A DNA stretch of 64,000 bases from Streptomyces sp. NBC_00448 (GTDB lineage Bacteria > Actinomycetota > Actinomycetes > Streptomycetales > Streptomycetaceae): positions 2,917,001 to 2,981,000 of the forward strand of contig NZ_CP107913.1 in NCBI RefSeq assembly GCF_036014115.1. The letters are read 5' to 3'. The notes under the pieces were generated by a model that made no database searches, had not been told where the DNA came from, and worked only from the letters and a program-made list of their open reading frames with translations. Both the position numbers and the translations under genes were made by a program. Shown piece after piece: positions 58,637 to 64,000 of this stretch (positions are counted from its first letter, which is position 1; each line of letters opens with the position of its first letter).

Positions 58637-61600
58637 TCAGGACGCGGGCGGTGGGGGGAGGAACGGCAGCCGGGGCGTGGGGTGTTGGCCCGCGTTGGCG
58701 GCGCCGAGGGCGAGCAGGCAGCCCGCCGTGCCGGTGCCGAGGTCCATGGACAGCCGCATCATCTGGTTGCCGGGGAAGGCGAGTTCGCCGCGGTAGGCCA
58801 TGCCGTACCAGCCGAGCGCGTCGATCTGCGCGGCGAGCGCGCCGTCGGGGACGCCCGGTGCGGTGGTGCGGGCCAGGTGCAGGATCATCCCGGCCCGGCC
58901 GACGAAGAGCCCGGGCTGCGCGTACAGCCGTGCGGTGGCCGCCCGGACGATGCCGGTCCTGGCCTGCTCGAAGCGCGCGGTGGCCGCCTCGTCGAGGTCG
59001 CCGGAGCCGGCCAGGCCGAGCAGGTCGTCGAGGACCAGTCCGATGCCGGCGCTGCCGGCGCCGAGGTACGGCATGGTGCGCCAGCCCTCGTCGACTTCGA
59101 GGCTTCCGCTCGCGGTGACCACGCAGGAGTCGAGGTCGAGGGCGAGCGCGCGGGCCGCGTGGCCGAGCAGCGCGGGCAGGCCGGTGCGCTCGTACAGCCG
59201 CAGGAAGAGCAGGGCGGGGCCGGTGGCGCCGCGCATCAGGCCGGCCCGGCGCGGGGGGCCGCCCCGCTGCGAGCCCTGCTGAGCCTGCTGGGCCTGCGAG
59301 CCCTGCTGGGCCTGTTGCGGCAGCAACCCTGACCCCTGTGCCCGTTGCGCCTGTTCGAGCTGCTCGGCTTCGGCGGCGATCCGTCCGGCGACGATCCCGG
59401 CGGCCTCCAACGCCCGCTCGCGCAGGTCGGTTTCGCCGGTGGCATGGGCGAGGTGGTCGAGCACCAGGCCGATTCCGGCCAGGCCGCCGCTGAGGTCGGA
59501 CGACAGGCGCTGCCAGTTCTCGCCGAGCAGGGAGCGGACCAGGGCGAGGGCGCGTTCGGTGTGGCCGAGCCGTTCGAGGACGTACGCGATGCCGGCGACG
59601 CCGTCGTACAGGCCCAGCGGGGTGCCGTTCGGCAGGTGAGCGGTGCGGGCCAGCAGCCACTGCTCGCCCTCGTCGTAGCGGGGCAGGCCGACCTGGTCGA
59701 AGGCGTGCAGCACGCCGGCGGCGCCGTGGGCGATGCCGAGGCCGCCGCCGTCGGAGAACTGCGCGATGTCGCCCGGGAAGAGGCGGTCCTCGCGGTCGGG
59801 GGTGGCGGAGCCGAGGATCGCCGCGGCCATGGAGTCGCGTGCGGTGATCCAGTCGCGCGGCTCGGCGGGCAGGTAGCGGCGCGGCGGTCCCGGGCGGGTG
59901 CCCGCGGGCAGGCCGCTCCCGCCGAGGTCACCGGAGGCGCGCCGGGAGCCGGCGGCGCCGGACGGTTCCGCGCGGCCGGCGCCGGCGCCGCGCTCGGGCT
60001 CCCCCACCTGCACGTGCAGGTCGGGCGAGGGTGAACTCGCGCGGAGGTCGGTGCCGTTGACCGGCCGGGCGCCCACCGCTCCCCCGAGGCCGGCCACTCC
60101 GCCGGGTCCCGCGCCGTCCACGGCGGCGCTCCGGGTGCCCGCCGCGTCCTCGGCGGTCCTCGTGATCTCGGCCACCGCCTCCTCCAGGTACCAGTCCGGC
60201 ACCGGGAACTCGCGGCCGATCACCTCCGCCAGATGCGCGGCCTTGCCGCGGTCGATGGCGAACAGCGTGGTGACCGGGAGGAACAGGGCCAACCGCAGGC
60301 AGGCGAGGGCGTAGTGGTCGACGGCGGTGCCGCGGCGGTCGGGTGGCGCGACGAAGCCGGGGTGGGCCACGGCCTGGCGGCCGTTGTCGGTGGCGCGCGC
60401 GGCGGCCTCGAAGTCCAGCAGGGACACCGTCTCGTCGTCGGGCGCCACCATGATGTTGAACATGTGCAGATCGTTGAAGACGACCCCGCGCGAGTGCACC
60501 GCGGCCACCGCCTCCTCGACGCCGGCGTGGATGCGCAGCGCCCAGCGGGTGAAGTCGGCGACGTCGGCCGGGTCGGGGTCGGGGCGCAGCAGCGGATGGC
60601 GGTGCGCGAAGTAGGAGTTGAGCGGCTTGCCCTCGACGAAGTCCATCACCAGGAAGCGGTGGTCGCCCACGGTGAACCAGTCGCGCATCTCGGGGGCGAC
60701 GCCGAGCCCGGACAGCCGCCGCAGCGCGTCGCGTTCGCGGCGCAGCCGGGTGACGGCGTCGGCCCCGTCGGAGGCCAGCCCGGCGTGCGGGCGGCCCTCC
60801 TTGAGCACGACCTTCTCGCCGGTACGGGTGTCGGTGCCGGCGTAGACACCGCCGCCGTTGGAGAAGTGCAGGGCCTTCTCGATGCGGTACGGCAGGTCGC
60901 CGACGGTGGTGGCGTTGCGCGCGGCCAGCTCCGGGGCGAGGAAGTCCGGCAGGGTGATCCAGTCGGGCACGTGGAAGGCCGGCGACCGGTCGTCGGGCAC
61001 CAGCCGCCCCTCGCCGTCCTCGACCGCCGGCACCAGCGTGCCGCGCCCGCCGACGCAGTACCGCTTGGCGAAGGCGCCGTAGCGCACGTAGAGCGGGCCC
61101 TGCCGCCAGCGCAGATCGGTGAGGATGTACGGTCCCGGTTCGCCGTCGAGCAGCGCCCCGAGCTCGTCGAGCACCACCCGCAGCGCTTCCTCGTCGGCCG
61201 GGTAGATCGTGACGAACTTCCCGGAGGTGTCGCGGCCGGCGTACTTGGAGTTGCGCAGGTGCAGCAGTTGCGGCCCGGGCACGAACTTGAATGGGATGTT
61301 CCGCGGCACGCAGTAGTCCCAGACCTTCGCGGCCACCTTGTCGGCGCACTCCAGGGTGGCCGAGGCGTGCACCTTCCAGCCCTGCGCGGGGTAGGCCCGC
61401 TCACCGGCCGGCGGATCGAGGTGCAGCCAGTCGCCGTTGCGGACGGTGTGCCAGCCGTCGGGGACGGGGCGCCGCGCGGTGTCGAAGAGCGGTACGCCGG
61501 CGGTGCCCGGGCCGGCGCCGGAGCCGTTCGCGGAACCGGACCCGTTCCCGTTCGCGGCCCCGTTCCCGTTCCCGGTCGTCGCGGACAGCCGGTCCAGGCT

Positions 61601-61651
61601 CTCGTAGAAGTGCGGGTCGGTGAGGCAGAAGACCTCGTAGCGGTTGTCCAT
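58637..61651 (-). CDS. ramC: RamC-like class III lanthionine synthetase (LanKC)
   Basis: A 1004-residue synthetase. N-terminal lyase-like region starts N-R-Y-E-V-F-C-L-T-D-P-H-F-Y-E-S as in RamC. A kinase domain follows with V-V-L-K-E-G (Lys), V-F-N-D-L-H-M-F-N and L-L-D-F-E. The cyclase-like C-terminal domain has Gly-rich repeats (G-V-A-G-I-A-Y, G-L-A-G-I-G-L) but no Cys/His zinc ligands, as in class III. A Gln/Gly/Ser-rich insertion (Q-Q-A-Q-Q-G-S) occurs at about residue 780-805, coded by a CTGCTGGGCCTG-type microsatellite at 59270-59330; another N-G-N-G-rich insert is at 26-50. It phosphorylates, eliminates and cyclises Ser/Cys of the RamS-like peptide. Confidence 0.95.
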   Translation of the reverse strand: MDNRYEVFCLTDPHFYESLDRLSATTGNGNGAANGNGSGSANGSGAGPGTAGVPLFDTARRPVPDGWHTVRNGDWLHLDPPAGERAYPAQGWKVHASATLECADKVAAKVWDYCVPRNIPFKFVPGPQLLHLRNSKYAGRDTSGKFVTIYPADEEALRVVLDELGALLDGEPGPYILTDLRWRQGPLYVRYGAFAKRYCVGGRGTLVPAVEDGEGRLVPDDRSPAFHVPDWITLPDFLAPELAARNATTVGDLPYRIEKALHFSNGGGVYAGTDTRTGEKVVLKEGRPHAGLASDGADAVTRLRRERDALRRLSGLGVAPEMRDWFTVGDHRFLVMDFVEGKPLNSYFAHRHPLLRPDPDPADVADFTRWALRIHAGVEEAVAAVHSRGVVFNDLHMFNIMVAPDDETVSLLDFEAAARATDNGRQAVAHPGFVAPPDRRGTAVDHYALACLRLALFLPVTTLFAIDRGKAAHLAEVIGREFPVPDWYLEEAVAEITRTAEDAAGTRSAAVDGAGPGGVAGLGGAVGARPVNGTDLRASSPSPDLHVQVGEPERGAGAGRAEPSGAAGSRRASGDLGGSGLPAGTRPGPPRRYLPAEPRDWITARDSMAAAILGSATPDREDRLFPGDIAQFSDGGGLGIAHGAAGVLHAFDQVGLPRYDEGEQWLLARTAHLPNGTPLGLYDGVAGIAYVLERLGHTERALALVRSLLGENWQRLSSDLSGGLAGIGLVLDHLAHATGETDLRERALEAAGIVAGRIAAEAEQLEQAQRAQGSGLLPQQAQQGSQAQQAQQGSQRGGPPRRAGLMRGATGPALLFLRLYERTGLPALLGHAARALALDLDSCVVTASGSLEVDEGWRTMPYLGAGSAGIGLVLDDLLGLAGSGDLDEAATARFEQARTGIVRAATARLYAQPGLFVGRAGMILHLARTTAPGVPDGALAAQIDALGWYGMAYRGELAFPGNQMMRLSMDLGTGTAGCLLALGAANAGQHPTPRLPFLPPPPAS

Positions 61652-62080
61652 CGATCCCCCCTTTTCGCGGTGACGGGACCGAGATTGGCACGGGAGCGGA
61701 ATCGGGAGAAGTCACCGTTGTCACCTCATCGCCATGCGGAACGCATATGTCGGACAGCCGGATCACATGACCTACGGCCGCCACCGTGCGTTCCCTCGCG
61801 GACGCCCTCGGTGTTCGCCCAGCGTGAACGCGCCTTCTCGTCCGACCCTTCCGCCGCATTGATCAGCCCCGCCACAGGGGCGTCAGGGCCGCTTCCGTTA
61901 CCGGCACACCCGCCCAACGCAGCACTTCAGCAAGGGAGTTGACTGTGCGGGAGCAACATCACCGAGGCATTATGGGGCAATAGTGCACCACTGCAACATT
62001 GTCGCCGAAATTTCCAGAAACGATCTGGACCCCGCGAGAGCGGAACGGCACACTCGGAACCAGAACCAAGAAGGGACACC
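61652..62080. other. Divergent intergenic region (RamC-like / XRE gene)
   Basis: About 430 bases with the ramC promoter leftwards and the XRE promoter rightwards. A direct repeat TCACC at 61712 and 61721 (GTCACCGTTGTCACC) lies about 65 bases from the synthetase start and is a candidate RamR site. The right-hand part (61940-62000) has lower GC content (GCATTATGGGGCAATAGTGCACC). No gene found. Confidence 0.45.
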
Positions 62081-62935
62081 ATGCCGCTCAGAAGCACCGC
62101 GACCGCCCGTCAGGAGCGCCTAGGCGCGGAGCTGAGGAAGATGCGGGAAGCCGCGGGGATCACCGCCCGCGACACCGCGCGGCTGCTCGGCACCGACCCG
62201 GCGAAAGTCAGTCACATCGAGGCGGGTCGGCTCGGTGTCAGCGAGGAGCGGTTACGACGTCTCGCCGCGTTCTACGAATGCGGAGACGCCGCGCTGATCG
62301 ACGCCCTCGTCGGCATGGCCAACGGCCATGGCCGCAAGGGCTGGTGGGAGGCGTACCGCGGGGTGGTGCCGGCCGGCATGCTCGACATCTCCGAGATGGA
62401 GCACTACGCCGTCCACCTGCGCCCGCTCCAGGTCAGCCACATCCCCGGACTGCTCCAGACCGAGGCGTACGCCAGGGCCGTGGTCGGCCACGCGGTCCCC
62501 CCGCTGCCCGCCAACGAGTTGGAGGCGTGGGTCGCCCACCGGATGGAACGCGCCAACGTCCTGCACCGCGAGGCCGCTCCGCCGTACGAAGCACTGGTCC
62601 ACGAGGCGGCGTTGCGGATGCGGTTCGGCGGGGCGAAGGTGGCGAAGGCCCAACTGGAACACATCCAGGAGCTGAGCCGGCTGCCGCAGATAAGCGTCCG
62701 GGTCATTCCGTTCGCCTCCGAGGGCCACGTCGGCTCCAGCCACGCGATGCTCTACGCGAGCGGGACCGTCCCCCAGCTGGACACCGTGCAGATCGACTCC
62801 GCACACGGGGTGATCCTGCTGCACGCGGCCACGCAACTCGCCAACTACCTCAACCGGTTCGAGATCCTCACGAAGGTGGCGCTGGACCGGGAAAAGTCGC
62901 GCGACTTCATGCACTCCATCTCCCGAGACCTCTGA
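62081..62935 (+). CDS. XRE-family regulator with DUF5753 (Scr1-like)
   Basis: A 284-residue protein. An N-terminal helix-turn-helix (residues 15-70: A-G-I-T-A-R-D-T-A-R-L-L-G, K-V-S-H-I-E-A-G-R) is followed by DUF5753 with G-L-L-Q-T-E-A-Y-A-R and V-R-V-I-P-F. Streptomycetes have dozens of such genes, mostly paired with DUF397 proteins; some affect development and antibiotic production. ATG at 62081 after AAGGGA. It is 23 bases from the DUF397 gene. Confidence 0.93.
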   Translation: MPLRSTATARQERLGAELRKMREAAGITARDTARLLGTDPAKVSHIEAGRLGVSEERLRRLAAFYECGDAALIDALVGMANGHGRKGWWEAYRGVVPAGMLDISEMEHYAVHLRPLQVSHIPGLLQTEAYARAVVGHAVPPLPANELEAWVAHRMERANVLHREAAPPYEALVHEAALRMRFGGAKVAKAQLEHIQELSRLPQISVRVIPFASEGHVGSSHAMLYASGTVPQLDTVQIDSAHGVILLHAATQLANYLNRFEILTKVALDREKSRDFMHSISRDL

Positions 62936-62958
62936 ACCTCTGAAAGGGCCCTCATCCC

Positions 62959-63189
62959 ATGACCGCGCCCCTGGCTTGGCAGAAGTCCACGTACTCGCAA
63001 GACAGCGGGGACTGTGTCGAGTTGACCGCCCACGGGGGCGCGGTCCTCCTCCGCGAGAGCGACAATCCGACCGTGGTGCTGACCACCACACGCAAGGACC
63101 TGGCACGGTTCCTGCGCTTCCTCAAAACCGCGCCGACCTCGACGGCCTCGGTGGCCGGACCCGCCCGGGTGCAGCGTTCCGTGGGGTGA
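62959..63189 (+). CDS. DUF397 protein, partner of the XRE regulator
   Basis: A 76-residue DUF397 protein with the family start W-Q-K-S-T-Y-S-Q-D-S-G-D-C-V-E-L and V-L-L-R-E-S-D-N-P. These small proteins associate with the neighbouring XRE-DUF5753 regulator, as in the Scr1-Scr2 type pairs. ATG at 62959. The C-terminal 25 residues are a less conserved tail. Confidence 0.93.
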   Translation: MTAPLAWQKSTYSQDSGDCVELTAHGGAVLLRESDNPTVVLTTTRKDLARFLRFLKTAPTSTASVAGPARVQRSVG

Positions 63190-63222
63190 GGACCACCTGC
63201 GGGTGCGATGCCGCCCGCGCGG

Positions 63223-63253
63223 TTCCCCGCGCCCCTGACCGGGGTGCGGGGAA
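63223..63253. terminator. Terminator after the DUF397 gene
   Basis: TTCCCCGCGCCCC and GGGGTGCGGGGAA form a 13-base stem with one mismatch and a TGACC loop, between convergent genes. Its left arm is the same sequence as the arms of the 124-bp repeats near 48 kb, so it may be a partial copy. Confidence 0.7.
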
Positions 63254-63282
63254 AGGGCCGCGTCGAGTGCGGGGCGGGCCGG

Positions 63283-63846
63283 CTACGCGAAGTCGAGCAA
63301 CTTGCGGGTCATGTCGCGGTAGTGGGTGAGGGCGATCCGCAACTCCTCGGTGTCCGGCTCCGATACGCCGTGCACGCTCGCCCGCAGCGACTCGCGGCGC
63401 TGCTCCAGCATGCGGGTGAGCCGCTGGGCCGCCTCGTCGAGCACGGTCTCGGCCTCGCGTACGGCGCCCCTCGGGTCGTCCACGAAGCCGCCCACGGCGT
63501 GCTCCATCCGCTCGCTCAGACCGCCGTCGCCGGCGGGAGTGGCGGGGGCAGCGGGAGTGGCCGCGGTCGCGGGGCGCTCCGGCTCGGTCGGCCGGTCAGG
63601 CGCGGTCCGCCCGGTCGGCTCTGCCGGCGGGCTCGCGGGGGGCGGCCCGGCCTCGTCGGGCACCGTCTCGCTCCGCTCTGCGCCCGTACCGGTGACGGTC
63701 GCGGTCCCGGTCGTGGTCCGGGCGTCGCGCTTCTCGTACTTCCCGGTCGCGTTCCTGCCCTCGTTCCCGCTCGTCGTCTCGTCCGCGTCGTCGGTCTTGA
63801 TCTCGGTCTCGGTCCCGGTACGGCCGTGCGGGGTGTTCGGCGTCAT
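63283..63846 (-). CDS. Hypothetical protein with disordered N-terminus and conserved helical C-terminus
   Basis: A 187-residue protein. Residues 1-100 are Thr/Glu/Pro/Ala-rich and disordered (G-T-E-T-E-I-K-T, P-A-A-P-A-T-P-A). The C-terminal 85 residues form a helical domain: F-V-D-D-P-R-G-A-V-R-E-A-E-T-V-L-D-E-A, then D-T-E-E-L-R-I-A-L-T-H-Y-R-D-M. Such a domain is common in streptomycete proteins without known function. ATG at 63846 has GGAGG eight bases upstream. It follows the partial gene at the window edge in the same direction. Confidence 0.75.
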   Translation of the reverse strand: MTPNTPHGRTGTETEIKTDDADETTSGNEGRNATGKYEKRDARTTTGTATVTGTGAERSETVPDEAGPPPASPPAEPTGRTAPDRPTEPERPATAATPAAPATPAGDGGLSERMEHAVGGFVDDPRGAVREAETVLDEAAQRLTRMLEQRRESLRASVHGVSEPDTEELRIALTHYRDMTRKLLDFA

Positions 63847-63898
63847 CGTCTTCGCCTCCAGGTGTGCGGAAAGGTCGTGGGTGCCGGCGGTCGCGGGG

Positions 63899-64000
63899 TC
63901 ATGCCTCGCCGCGGCCGGGGTCGTCGCTCTTGCGGGTGCTGCCGGTGAGCGCGGCGAAGCGGCCCCCGAGCGTGTGGTGCCCGCGGTCGGTCTCACGTAC
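63899..64000 (-). CDS. C-terminal fragment of a gene cut by the right edge
   Basis: A frame enters from the edge and ends at TGA (63899-63901). The 33 visible residues include H-H-T-L-G-G-R-F-A-A-L-T-G and end in D-D-P-G-R-G-E-A, a charged and flexible tail. No family can be named from this piece. It is 52 bases from the next gene start, so it likely belongs to the same operon. Confidence 0.6.
   Translation of the reverse strand, partial: VRETDRGHHTLGGRFAALTGSTRKSDDPGRGEA

Noticed and set aside
1..64000. tRNA or rRNA genes
   Set aside because: No cloverleaf with a GGTTCRANYCC-like T-loop or rRNA segment was found by reading both strands; only rnpB is present as structural RNA.

Overview
The window is very GC-rich actinomycete DNA, almost certainly Streptomyces or a close streptomycete. 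It carries a RamC/RamS/RamAB/RamR-type (SapB-like) lanthipeptide locus, a 'conservon' (CvnA-E), an XRE/DUF397 pair, an actinobacterial-type RNase P RNA, PAS-LuxR pathway regulators and a modular polyketide synthase. Start codons are often GTG and many adjacent genes share ATGA or GTGA overlaps.

1-23.5 kb is a biosynthetic gene cluster. On the minus strand a KSQ-type modular PKS (cut by the left edge) follows a P450, a ferritin-like diiron protein, an SDR/acyl reductase and a KASIII-like acyltransferase. A fatty-acyl-AMP-ligase-like gene lies in the middle. On the plus strand is a second operon: leader ORF, AurF-like diiron oxygenase, small odd carrier protein, class-II-aaRS-like amino acid:carrier ligase, second copy of the ferritin-like gene, PPTase-ACP fusion and ICMT-like membrane methyltransferase. 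The two operons share an inverted duplicate of the promoter/5' end and a near-identical ferritin-like gene. The plus operon therefore looks like a rebuilt inverted copy of the minus one in which the KASIII-SDR middle was replaced by AurF-carrier-ligase. Downstream come an MFS exporter, two PAS-LuxR activators, a TetR repressor and an MDR oxidoreductase. One 20-bp palindrome recurs at the exporter and oxidoreductase promoters (TetR operator), and a CTAGGG(A/T)TTT box recurs at both operon promoters and upstream of one PAS-LuxR gene.

23.5-39.6 kb is mostly ordinary chromosome: rnpB, YaaA, KDPG aldolase, histidine phosphatase, zinc-ribbon protein, Nif3-like protein, an ABC exporter with an orphan sensor kinase, a GT39-like membrane protein, lipoproteins, an N-acetylmuramoyl-L-alanine amidase and a methyltransferase. 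39.7-45.7 kb holds a complete conservon (cvnA-E) with a second convergent P450. 46.3-54 kb holds an MFS exporter, paired 124-bp palindromic repeats, an orphan response regulator, and a glycosyltransferase-methyltransferase-prenyltransferase-like operon divergent from a KstR-like repressor with a perfect KstR-type box between them.

53.8-61.7 kb is a class III lanthipeptide (SapB-type) locus: an atypical RamR with a long Gly-rich insertion, two ABC transporters, a 39-residue precursor that had to be read directly from the DNA, and a RamC-like synthetase. The right end has an XRE/DUF397 pair and the edge of a further operon. All functional calls come from reading translated sequence and motifs; no database search was possible.
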